Source: Henningerozyma blattae CBS 6284
Lineage: Eukaryota > Ascomycota > Saccharomycetes > Saccharomycetales > Saccharomycetaceae
Assembly (NCBI RefSeq): GCF_000315915.1
Contig: NC_020190.1
Location: 930,001 to 994,000, forward strand
Direction: 5' to 3'
DNA length: 64,000 nt
Position 1 is the stretch's first letter; each line of letters begins with the position of its first letter. Positions 50,472-59,535 of this stretch are shown in pieces. The notes under the pieces were generated by a model. That model had not been told where the DNA came from, ran no database searches, and saw only the letters and a list, made by a program, of their open reading frames with translations. The position numbers and the translations under genes were made by a program.

Positions 50472-51035
50472 TTGATCACCATGCCAGGGAAAAAAACATT
50501 CAGTGATCTTCTAGCTTCTGGAAAGACTAAGCATATTAATGTAGGAGGCATAATTGCAGTCTTTGAAGGAAGAAATGACGTTCTTGATCTATTCTACTTT
50601 GTTTCTACGATGAAGTTACAAATGCTAGCTCGTGGAATCTTAGAAGACTCTGCTAAAATTGCATTCTTTGCTCAACACCTAATAGGCCATGCAGCAGAAT
50701 GGACATTAAATTGGTTAGAAGAGTCCTCTTCAACTGCGGCATGGGCTGTCTTTATTACGGATCTTAAAAACCATATTAGTCGAAAAGTTGGAACGCTAAC
50801 GGTTCTTGATCTGATAAGCACTACCAATTAAAGCAAAGGTGGTATAATAAAGCACAATGAGCAGTTCCAAAGATTCAGGGCTCTATTGCCAAATGATTTT
50901 TGGTCTGGAAAAACAGACATAATTTATTATACCAGAAACCTGTCCCCAGCAACCTATCAAAGTGTTATATCTGCTAATCCGACCTCTTTGGAGATGGCAA
51001 TGAAAATTGCTTACAAGTCAACTCATCGCTCTTAG
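50472..51035 (+). pseudogene. Broken retrotransposon Gag fragment (Ty3-like)
   Basis: The plus frame encodes a Gag-capsid-like segment: FAQHLIGHAAEWTLNWLEE resembles the helical core of LTR-retrotransposon Gag. A TAA at 50829-50831 interrupts it. The same frame continues after the stop with a further Gag-like helix region (FQRFRALLPNDFW, YTRNLSPATYQ) to a TAG at 51033-51035. No protease, reverse transcriptase or nucleocapsid zinc knuckle is seen on either side. It is a relic of an element of the type that left the LTR near the tRNA. Confidence 0.7.
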
Positions 51036-51930
51036 AAGACTTTTTGAAAAGATAAGTTACTTGAACATAACTGTACTATCTTATATTAAAAAAAAATACA
51101 CACTCTTATTACGCTGCATATATCTAAGAAAAATAGGTCATATTATTCTTTATCACAACATATTGTTCATCTTTTTTTGCCAAACTATGAAATACTTCTT
51201 ACTGGCCCATTGATATATCCTTATCAATACCCAACCCATACATGTAAAAATGTCATAGAATATACATAATGAAATTTTAGACATATAATAGCCTATTTGT
51301 AGAAGTGGCGTTTTAATCAACCTAAAATATATATTAGCATTTAAATATATATATATATAGTTAAATTGGGAGATGTTTTGATTATATAGTGTGAATTTCA
51401 GAAAAGTATATATATGAAAGGATTTAAAATCAAATGATTACCAACAAGGATTTGAAAATAAAAATAAGAGTTTGTAACAAAAATGATAAACAATTAGAAA
51501 AAGGGTATAATGTATAACTATTATACGTAATATTATTAAATATAATCTTTACACAAGAACCATAGTAAAAACATAAGATGATACTGATTAATAGCTAGAT
51601 TCAATCCTTATTTCAAAGGTTGTATTTTATAAGAACTGTTTAGAATTTTTCTTAATGTAAGCAAGCAAATTTCGTTATATTTAAACCTCCATGACCATGG
51701 GTCAATGTATTTAAGAGAGATGAAGCTAATAGCACCTTGTATAGACGTCAAAAATGTTAGAGTAATTCAAAAACCAAAACAGTCAATTATAATGATCCAA
51801 TTATACTTTCATGGGAAGAATACTTTAAATTATTTACAAGTGTATCTAGAATAGTAATATATTTGAGTAAATAAGTATACAGTGTTTGGTATTTGTACAT
51901 ATCCAGTACTAAGCATTTGTGTGAGTAACA
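51036..51930. other. Intergenic region between Gag relic and MRPL3
   Basis: About 900 bp of AT-rich DNA with a short (TA)n run near 51345. No gene or motif is recognised. Confidence 0.5.
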
Positions 51931-53076
51931 TTAAACTATAATAGTACCTTTGTCTAAAGCGATATTTTCATAACCTGGTAAGCTTTCATAACAATACCAC
52001 TTTAGTAATGCATCAGTTGCTGCACGAGCTTTACCCTCCTTTAGTGATGAACCAAATCCCTCACCAAGTTTCTCGTCACCGCTAAATACACCTATAATGA
52101 AAACAGGATTCTTAGAATTTCTACCTGATTCAGCTAATAATTTAGATACCGGTCTCTGTAAATTTTCTCTTTTACAGAGCATGGAAAGTTCTCTAGTAGG
52201 TTGTTCAAATTGGAATAACTTAGAAACATCGAGTTTTCTACTCAATATATGATCATCAATGAATTTGAATACATCTTTACTATTTTCACCTCCTGTACTA
52301 GCCCAAATACCAGCAATGATACTTCTAACTGCTAAGGCGTATGCATTAGTCTCTGAAAAATTATTGTTCAATAAAACACGGATACCTTCCGCATTATCCA
52401 TACTATTGTTAAAATATCTCAATTTCCCTATGGTTATTTCTACAGGTTCATTTTTAAGGTATCTTTCAACAACGGATGTATTCTCTACTTCAATACCCCA
52501 TGATTTACCAACACTGGCTAATGATTCACTCGAAATATAAGCATCTATCGCAGCATTCAGAATAACAGTTGGTAATCTAGGATACCTGCGTAATAGTTTA
52601 TATGTAATATGATAGGTCAGAAGATTTTTACCAAAAATATTTAATCCATGGTTGTCACTAGTTTTAGGTGCGAGAACTGTCTTGGTAAATGACACCCCCA
52701 ATTTTGGATCGTTCTTGATCTCACTAGGTAATTTAGAAGATGGGCATGATAAGCATTGGCTTAACGTAGCATATTTGAACTCCTTGGGAAGACTTAATCT
52801 ATGATGTAGAGCCACCAAACTTGGAGATTTTTGAGCAACTTCTTCTGGGACTGAATCGATTGTCTTCCTTAGACTTGAATAATAAACGCTAAGTTTATTA
52901 AATTCATCTGCATTCTGAAAATTTTTAGCTAATACTGTTGAATCAACTTTTATGTTTTTCTCTAAGGCACTAGTTGTTTGGTGAAAATGTCTAGAAGTAA
53001 TATTTGCACTTGTGAATATGTTATTTCGATAACAAGAGAATGACACTTTTATAAGTATGGGTTTATTTCGTAACAT
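51931..53076 (-). CDS. MRPL3: Mrpl3 (mL44), mitochondrial large-subunit ribosomal protein
   Basis: Component of the mitochondrial large ribosomal subunit. The 381 residues (390 in S. cerevisiae) start with a Phe/Arg-rich mitochondrial targeting sequence. An RNase III-like fold without the catalytic acidic residues follows ([49 protein letters not shown]). A C-terminal double-stranded RNA-binding domain follows ([34 protein letters not shown]). It lies divergent from TIM23 with about 490 bp between starts. MRPL3 is on S. cerevisiae chromosome XIII close to BUD22, so it closes that block. Confidence 0.94.
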   Translation of the reverse strand: MLRNKPILIKVSFSCYRNNIFTSANITSRHFHQTTSALEKNIKVDSTVLAKNFQNADEFNKLSVYYSSLRKTIDSVPEEVAQKSPSLVALHHRLSLPKEFKYATLSQCLSCPSSKLPSEIKNDPKLGVSFTKTVLAPKTSDNHGLNIFGKNLLTYHITYKLLRRYPRLPTVILNAAIDAYISSESLASVGKSWGIEVENTSVVERYLKNEPVEITIGKLRYFNNSMDNAEGIRVLLNNNFSETNAYALAVRSIIAGIWASTGGENSKDVFKFIDDHILSRKLDVSKLFQFEQPTRELSMLCKRENLQRPVSKLLAESGRNSKNPVFIIGVFSGDEKLGEGFGSSLKEGKARAATDALLKWYCYESLPGYENIALDKGTIIV

Positions 53077-53297
53077 TGGGAATTGCTATGATGTGCAATT
53101 TTGGTATAAATAATAGACTGAAATAAAAGGTAATTTAAAACCTATTCACCAATTGACCGGTAATATGGTTTAAATCGTTTCTGATGGTACCCTAATGATG
53201 CTTTCTTTCTACATCCGACAACCCTGTTTTTAGCATCACCTTTGGATTTAACTTAAACATTATACTAAAGAATAATTGTAAGTTTTCGTAGAGATTT

Positions 53298-53305
53298 TTA
53301 CCCGG
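53298..53305 (+). promoter_or_regulatory. Reb1-type site in MRPL3/TIM23 promoter
   Basis: TTACCCGG, 222 bp upstream of the MRPL3 start and 264 bp upstream of the TIM23 start. Confidence 0.6.
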
Positions 53306-53355
53306 ATAGAAAGGGAAATAAAATTTACACGTGACTATTGCTATTGGGTTGATAC

Positions 53356-53363
53356 TTAGGGTT
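53356..53363 (-). promoter_or_regulatory. Tbf1-type site in MRPL3/TIM23 promoter
   Basis: AACCCTAA on the minus strand, 50 bp from the Reb1 site. Confidence 0.5.
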
Positions 53364-53568
53364 TTGTTGGGTTTCTTTGACGATATTTTAGGTTAAGATC
53401 ACGTTTCCAGGGTTTGGAAAACTGGGCCAAATGGCTTTCGGTGTTGACGAGCCATAAGAAACGCAAGACATACAGAATGAATAATTAAGTCAAAAGGTAA
53501 AAACAGCCTCAAGAGAACGGAGAAGATCGTAACAGTCGCCACCACTAATTTGTCATAACAGTTCCATA

Positions 53569-54180
53569 ATGTCCTGGTTATCTAACGATGATTCAACTTC
53601 AAAATTGAAGGAAACCTTGGGGTTTGATCCTTCATCTATTCAATTACCAACATCAGCCAACAGTGGTATTAGTGGTTTAAATATCAGCCATCCCTTATAC
53701 GGTTTGGATAAAGGAATCGAGTATTTAGATTTAGATGACGAGAAGTTATCAACGGTTCAAGGTTCTCAAGGTATTATTCCATCTAGAGGTTGGTCAGATG
53801 ATTTGTGTTACGGGACTGGGTCAGTATACCTTCTAGGGTTGGGTTTCGGTGGGGCCATGGGTTTGATCGATGGTCTTTCAAGTATTAATAGAAATTATTC
53901 CGGTAAGTTGAAATTGAATACTATTTTAAATTCTATCACAAAGAGAGGTCCTCACTGGGGGAATAATGCAGGTGTGCTAGCAATGACTTATAATTTAATT
54001 AATTCTTCTTTAGATTCTTATAGAGGTAAGCATGATTCGATGGGTTCCGTTGTTTCAGGTGCATTAACAGGGGCAATTTTTAAATCATCGAAAGGTGTGA
54101 AGCCAATGGTTATTGCATCGGGGTTGACTGCAGGTGCTGCTGGTTTATGGTGTGGTGTTAAAAAACAGATCCTAGAATAG
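53569..54180 (+). CDS. TIM23: Tim23, channel subunit of the inner-membrane translocase
   Basis: Essential core of the TIM23 presequence translocase. The 203 residues (222 in S. cerevisiae) comprise a hydrophilic intermembrane-space N-terminal half (about 1-80) and a membrane half with four segments and GxxxG-like motifs (YLLGLGFGGAMGLIDG; NAGVLAMTYNLINSS; SVVSGALTGAIFKS; MVIASGLTAGAAGLWCG). The short loop KRGPHWGNNAG is the family signature region. In S. cerevisiae the gene lies on chromosome XIV close to ARE2 and ATP23, whose relatives are downstream here. Confidence 0.96.
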   Translation: MSWLSNDDSTSKLKETLGFDPSSIQLPTSANSGISGLNISHPLYGLDKGIEYLDLDDEKLSTVQGSQGIIPSRGWSDDLCYGTGSVYLLGLGFGGAMGLIDGLSSINRNYSGKLKLNTILNSITKRGPHWGNNAGVLAMTYNLINSSLDSYRGKHDSMGSVVSGALTGAIFKSSKGVKPMVIASGLTAGAAGLWCGVKKQILE

Positions 54181-55333
54181 TGGAACTAAATCAGTCATCA
54201 GTTTGAGTTTATTATTGGGTTACGAAAGACATATCAATTAGTTATCATATTAAAATAGCGAACTATTGGTTTTTCATAATGTTCTGCTACGTTATAACTT
54301 GGAACAAGAAATCAAATAAGACACAATCGCTCTATTCACTAAACTATGTTTTCCATGTCATTGCATTATCTTTGTAAATATTAATTATATACGACATCAT
54401 TCCTATTATTTATATCTATGTACTTTATTTTACGCTTTTAATCAAGTAATATTTCGTGTAAATTATGTATTGTTGAAGAGTTTAATAAGGCTAGTTTAAT
54501 TATTACAAATGGCGTTATCCCAACCAGAAAAATATATTGGCGTATAAATATCCTTCGTATAGTAATATATCATGGCAAATAAAATAATATAAATATTAGC
54601 ATCGAGCTAATTAACGCAGCATAGGTCTGATTCATATAAAATATAGATTATGATTTTGTTAATAATTTGTCAGGCAAATACAACAACAGCTTTATGCTTG
54701 TAATAAAACTTAGATCTTTCTCCAATTCAGTTATTTCATTAAACTTAAGCCATATTGGAGAATTGAGTTAATCTTTTCTATACTGAATGTGGTGTAGAAG
54801 CTTCGGAACAAAATTGGAGGTTTATCAATATGAGTACTAGAGGTTGATGTTTATGAACATGGAACATTTGTATTACAAAAATGTTCTCTAAGATATTGTT
54901 AATATCTTATGGTCTTTTTACAATTTAGATCAGACAGATTGGAAACAGAAGTAGTTTTAATAGATATATATATATCATAGTTAAATATCAAGTGATAGTA
55001 CTACCAATTAGAGTTTTTGGTACATAAACTATAATTCTAATTGTAATAAACCTCAATTAAGGATGGAAAAAAAATTTTTAAAAATTTAAGTTATGATTTT
55101 TCAGAAATAATTGTTTTTTATAGATAAATTAACTGAGTTTAAGTTTTGTTCTCGACATATGTAAATAAAATATTAAAACCACATTCATATTAATTTTATT
55201 GAAATTCTTAATGAAAAAACATAAAACAAAAACTACATCTCTACAACTATTATGGATTTTTTTAGTCTGAAAAACTTTAAAATTACATAAAATTGCACAA
55301 TAAACTGATATATATAAAAAAAAATTGTGAACA
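54181..55333. other. TIM23-RRT12 convergent intergenic region
   Basis: About 1.15 kb, AT-rich. A short (TA)n run lies near 54966. I see no ORF, RNA or repeat worth annotating. Confidence 0.55.
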
Positions 55334-57538
55334 CTAAATAGCAGGCTTAATTACTCTTCTCCTTCTATGAACTTTTGGTGCATGTATATCTTTTAATTTT
55401 GAGTTCATATTTATATCTTCACTCTGTTTGCTTTTTTTCTTATTCTTGGATATATTACGTTTAATCAACTTACCTTTGTTTTGGCGACTTTTATTGATGT
55501 CTCTATTTTCATTATCATCATTTTCACGAATACTTTTGTTTCTATTTTTTATCTTTTTCAATTTATTAATTACTTCCACATTTTCAATCTCTTCTCTTCT
55601 TAGAGGGAATGTAATCCATCTCTTTGGTTTAAAATTGCGAATATCTTCATAAATTAAATCCAAATCTAAATCCAATACGAGTTTAGAACTCTTTTCCATT
55701 AATAACTTATTAGAATTGCGATCTATTATTTCTTCCTCGTAATCTTCACCGCAATCATTTTCCATTTCATCATTTTCATAAGAATCTCTTGGATCCATAC
55801 CATTAAATAATATACGATTACTTGTAAATGGTTTAAATATTAATGATCTTCTGGTGAAATCTCCTTTTGTAGATAACTTAACCATTTCTTCCTGAACGTC
55901 GTTTGGTTTAACACCTTGTGATAACAAAATTGATACAAATCCACAAACGATTGGAGAAGCCATTGAAGTGCCACTATATTTAATATATTTATATGGAACT
56001 TGACTACTCAATGATTTGACTTCAACACCACTAGCAAAAATATCAACACACTCACCCCAATTGGAAAATTTTGCAATAACATCTAACCTATCATCAAATG
56101 CACCAACTGTAATTGCATTTTTGGAACTACCAGGACTTGACCAACATGCATCAATATTATTATTACCTGCTGCAACGACAAATACAACACCTTCAGCAAT
56201 TGCACTTTCAACAGCTTCATTAATAACTTTAACATAAAATGATCCAAGACTCATATTAACAACACATGCTTTCTTATCAACTCTGCTATTACAATCATTA
56301 ACAGTATATTCAATAGCTTCTATGATATGGGATAATTGTGTACTTCCTGTCAATGAAACGGCCTTAACATCAATAATTTTAACTTTTTTGTCCACACCAT
56401 ATGTTTTCGAACCAATCAAACCAGCAACATGAGTACCATGCCCATTTAAATCTCCTGCACCTTCACCAGTTAAATCTGTTCCAAATTCAACTCTATCTTC
56501 AAAATCTTTATGTTCCTTTAAAATACCCGTATCTATAACATATGCCAAGACTCCTTCACCTTTATCATTATCATCATAGTAATAATTCAATTGTTCCTCA
56601 AATTGGTTTGCATTTCTAAAATTAAAAGGTAACTTATCTCTTGTTGAAATTCTTGCTAAATGACGTGGTGCACCTCTTTGAACTTTAAATTTACTTTTTA
56701 CATGTTTATGATGCTCGTTTGAATCATCATCATCATCATTATGATGCTTTTTTTTATCTTTTTGTTTTTTATTTTTTCTATCTTTTTTCTTCTCTCTATC
56801 ATGATCTTTATGCTTTTTCTTTTCATTATCATCACTTCCATGATCCTTATGCTTATGTTTTTTCTTTCTATCAGTCTGATCCTCTTCTTCCTCATCATCA
56901 TCGTCATTTTCCTTAGGATGATTTTCATCGCCATCATCATTATAATTATCTTCATCATCACTATCATCCTCCTCCTCATCATCTTCATCCTCATCATCTT
57001 CATCCTCATCATCTTCATCCTCATCATCTTCATCATCACTATCACTATCTTCATCATCACTTTCATTATCGCTATCGCTATCACTATCACTGTCACTATC
57101 TTCATCATCGCTATCACCTTCCTCATCATCTTCCTCTTCATCATCTTCATCGTCACTTTCATCACAGAATTGATTTTCATTATAGTCAAATGAATTACAA
57201 CTTAAATATTCGTTAAATTCAGTATTATCAAATAATTTAATTTCAATATTTGGTATAATTTCATCAACAAATGGATTTTTTTTCAATTCTTTTTTCAATA
57301 ATTCTACATTTTTATTATTTTCATTGTTCAGATTTATTTTAAAAGCATTAAAATTTCCAAATAAATAATTTTTATTAATTTTTTCATTTAAAATATCCTT
57401 CATTTTAATATTTTGTGTGTCATCATAACTTGATATCATAAACTCATCAAAAGATTTCGAATCTTTTAATTTAATAATAAATTCTTCTGACAAACCGAAA
57501 GGTAATAAAAGTGATAATATAACAATGATTTTTCTCAT
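55334..57538 (-). CDS. RRT12: Rrt12-like subtilisin-family protease with a long charged insertion
   Basis: Secretory-pathway serine protease. S. cerevisiae Rrt12 is sporulation-specific and helps form the dityrosine spore wall. The 734 residues are far longer than Rrt12 (about 490). A signal peptide (MRKIIVILSLLLPFGLS) is followed by an I9-type propeptide (about 19-105). An inserted Asp/Glu/Ser-rich tract (126-222) and a Lys/His-rich tract (224-282) come next. The catalytic domain begins near APRHLARIS, with Asp336 (VIDTGI), His367 (NGHGTHVAG), oxyanion Asn460 and Ser525 (SGTSMASP), all present. A basic C-terminal extension of about 130 residues is extra. RRT12 precedes BUD23 in S. cerevisiae as well. 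Confidence 0.9.
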   Translation of the reverse strand: MRKIIVILSLLLPFGLSEEFIIKLKDSKSFDEFMISSYDDTQNIKMKDILNEKINKNYLFGNFNAFKINLNNENNKNVELLKKELKKNPFVDEIIPNIEIKLFDNTEFNEYLSCNSFDYNENQFCDESDDEDDEEEDDEEGDSDDEDSDSDSDSDSDNESDDEDSDSDDEDDEDEDDEDEDDEDEDDEEEDDSDDEDNYNDDGDENHPKENDDDDEEEEDQTDRKKKHKHKDHGSDDNEKKKHKDHDREKKKDRKNKKQKDKKKHHNDDDDDSNEHHKHVKSKFKVQRGAPRHLARISTRDKLPFNFRNANQFEEQLNYYYDDNDKGEGVLAYVIDTGILKEHKDFEDRVEFGTDLTGEGAGDLNGHGTHVAGLIGSKTYGVDKKVKIIDVKAVSLTGSTQLSHIIEAIEYTVNDCNSRVDKKACVVNMSLGSFYVKVINEAVESAIAEGVVFVVAAGNNNIDACWSSPGSSKNAITVGAFDDRLDVIAKFSNWGECVDIFASGVEVKSLSSQVPYKYIKYSGTSMASPIVCGFVSILLSQGVKPNDVQEEMVKLSTKGDFTRRSLIFKPFTSNRILFNGMDPRDSYENDEMENDCGEDYEEEIIDRNSNKLLMEKSSKLVLDLDLDLIYEDIRNFKPKRWITFPLRREEIENVEVINKLKKIKNRNKSIRENDDNENRDINKSRQNKGKLIKRNISKNKKKSKQSEDINMNSKLKDIHAPKVHRRRRVIKPAI

Positions 57539-57972
57539 TTTAATGTATAATTTCTCTGAAGAGATGATATAGATTTATTACTGTTTTTTTTCTTTTTTTA
57601 TTATTATTTGCTCAATAAAGTGACAAATTTTGAAATAAAAGAAAAATATCTTGATTAATTTATTATTATTTTATAGGTCAAAAATATTTATGACATAAAA
57701 TCTATTTTGTGTCGGGGTTGGACATGTAGATTTTAGAAGGGAAAAAAAAGGAATAACAAATTTAATTGCGGCATTTGGAAAAAACGTGACTTAATTTATT
57801 TCTAGCTTATATATGTAAATACATATACATATCATAATCCAAATCTATTCTAATACACAAGGGATTATTATTCAGTGAATTAAGCATATACACATAAATT
57901 TGTAAATGCAAATATTCATATACGTTCATAAATGTAAATACACGTAGAAATAATGTGAAATATGCAAATTGT
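57539..57972. promoter_or_regulatory. RRT12 upstream region / BUD23 3' region
   Basis: A 434-bp AT-rich spacer. It contains a GTGTCGGGG patch near 57709 and AAAACGTGAC near 57780. S. cerevisiae has IMG1 here; no trace of it is seen. Confidence 0.45.
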
Positions 57973-58791
57973 TTAAAATCTTGGTCTTCTTTTTCTACCT
58001 GTGAATTTAGAATCATTGGCCACTTTTCTCCCACGTCTCTTCATCAAATCTTTCTTTCTAGTGATATAAGATTTATTGGATTCTGTCAATCTTTTCTTGG
58101 TATGTCTATTGGCCTTTGGAACGCTTACCTCATCAGCATCCATGGTGGCACCTGCCAAATTAATACTATTTTCATCCGCCCTTGCAGAACCTGATGTTAA
58201 CACCAAATAATATTTTTTATTTTTGCTTGATTCTGGATTATCAATGACCAGCCCACCAGAAAACCCTGAAACTTTTGCGGATTGTAAAATTTGATCAATT
58301 TGATCATCATTTTTTGGATAAAATTGTGCTACAAATTTCCCACCTTTTTTTAAGCAAGCAAACAAGGAATTGAAAAATCTCATCAGTCTTCTCTTTGGAT
58401 CATTATAGGATGTATCAGCATTACATAACCATTGAATGGCCGATATACTGATGGCTGCATCAAATGTACCTGCACGGAATGGTATACCTACACCCATATC
58501 TTGTAACATCAAATCCCCTTCTACCTCTCTTGTTAGACCTGTAGCCAACATACTAGGCGATATATCCATCCCACACCACATATGACCTTCTTCTGTTAGA
58601 ATTTCTCCTGAAAGACCAGAACCACAACCAATATCTAACACAAATGAATTTGGTGGTAAATTCAGTAACTCTAATGAACGTAATGTCATTTTCGCTTGGA
58701 TATGCTGAACTCTAGTGGATGAAGTATATTTGATAGATTCTGTATCATTATAAAAGACTTCTGGAGGAGCCAAATCTTCCGGACGGGACAT
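57973..58791 (-). CDS. BUD23: Bud23, 18S rRNA m7G methyltransferase
   Basis: SAM-dependent enzyme that methylates N7 of G1575 in 18S rRNA with its partner Trm112, needed for 40S export. The 272 residues (275 in S. cerevisiae) start MSRPEDLAPPEVFYND, hold motif I VLDIGCGSGLSG (51-62), the MDISPSML post-I strand, the catalytic-region AAISISAIQWLCNAD and the basic C-terminal WBSCR22-type tail ending GRKRRPRF. RRPE- and PAC-like elements upstream fit ribosome-biogenesis control. It is divergent from the ARE gene, as BUD23 and ARE1 are in S. cerevisiae. Confidence 0.97.
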   Translation of the reverse strand: MSRPEDLAPPEVFYNDTESIKYTSSTRVQHIQAKMTLRSLELLNLPPNSFVLDIGCGSGLSGEILTEEGHMWCGMDISPSMLATGLTREVEGDLMLQDMGVGIPFRAGTFDAAISISAIQWLCNADTSYNDPKRRLMRFFNSLFACLKKGGKFVAQFYPKNDDQIDQILQSAKVSGFSGGLVIDNPESSKNKKYYLVLTSGSARADENSINLAGATMDADEVSVPKANRHTKKRLTESNKSYITRKKDLMKRRGRKVANDSKFTGRKRRPRF

Positions 58792-59535
58792 TATGTATTA
58801 TGTGTTATGTATTTTAATTTATTAGATTTATTATTTCTCCTCTCAATGTTCTAAATATTTGTAAAGAAAAACTCAACTTTCTATTTTTAAATACTTATTC
58901 TGTTTACTATTATTATTATTTCATTTGGATCCCATCTCATCTCATCAAAAATTTTCCAAAATCCAACCCTCACAACCCTATAAACCCAATAACAAACCCT
59001 AGGGTTGTAGCAACGAATCAACAATCAGCATTCCGGTTTTTTATTTCCACGGAACTAATAAGACTACTTCCATTTCTGGATAACCAGAGAAAAGTCGGCA
59101 GGTAGTTTGCTAGTAAACTCTGGAACCCAGAAAAAGCCGTACACGGCACGTGAATCCGATTTGAGGCATCTAGCTACTGTTCAGTACACTAAAACCTTGT
59201 GAAAGCATTCCTGAAAAATTATTTAATCAGATACATAATATAAGCTAACTACAATTCCCCTGAAGTTTCTTATATATTCAATTTTCCTTCGTTTTAAAAT
59301 AATTTCCTGAAGTTTAATATATATAAACATCTATCTACCTATTTATCTATTTATCTATATATATCTTAAAGGAGATTGTTTCCTAGGAGGAAATTAGATA
59401 CTATATCTTTGACAACCCTTTTCGATTCCATTTGATATATAATCGTATTAAATTTGATTGTGGAATCTTTGCAATAACATTCAAGAATAATTAAACACAC
59501 ATTTATTACACTAGGCAAGACTTTTTTATAACACT
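58792..59535. promoter_or_regulatory. Divergent BUD23/ARE promoter
   Basis: A 744-bp region. On the minus strand it has an RRPE-like GGAAAATTTTT followed by GATGAGATGAG at 58934-58957, about 145-165 bp before BUD23. An AACCCTAGGGTT palindrome lies at 58995-59006 and a CACGTG at 59147-59152. The ARE-proximal half is AT-rich with TATATATA runs. Confidence 0.6.
58934..58957 (-). promoter_or_regulatory. RRPE/PAC-like element of BUD23
   Basis: Read toward BUD23, AAAATTTTT is immediately followed by two overlapping GATGAG cores. RRPE next to PAC marks ribosome-biogenesis genes. Confidence 0.55.

Larger units (their letters stand above)
53077..53568. promoter_or_regulatory. Divergent MRPL3/TIM23 promoter
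   Basis: A 492-bp spacer between two genes for mitochondrial proteins that holds a Reb1 site (53298-53305), a CACGTG near 53329 and a Tbf1-type TTAGGGTT (53356-53363) within 70 bp. It marks the junction of two synteny blocks. Confidence 0.6.

Noticed and set aside
46893..50838. A 15-mer (ACCAATTAAAGCAAA) shared by the LTR and the Gag relic
   Set aside because: Fifteen-base AT-rich matches are expected by chance within 64 kb of this composition, and the flanks do not align.
56741..57193. A 150-codon Ile/Phe-rich ORF antisense to RRT12
   Set aside because: It is the complement of the Asp/Glu/Lys repeat codons and its hydrophobic content is an artefact of that repeat.
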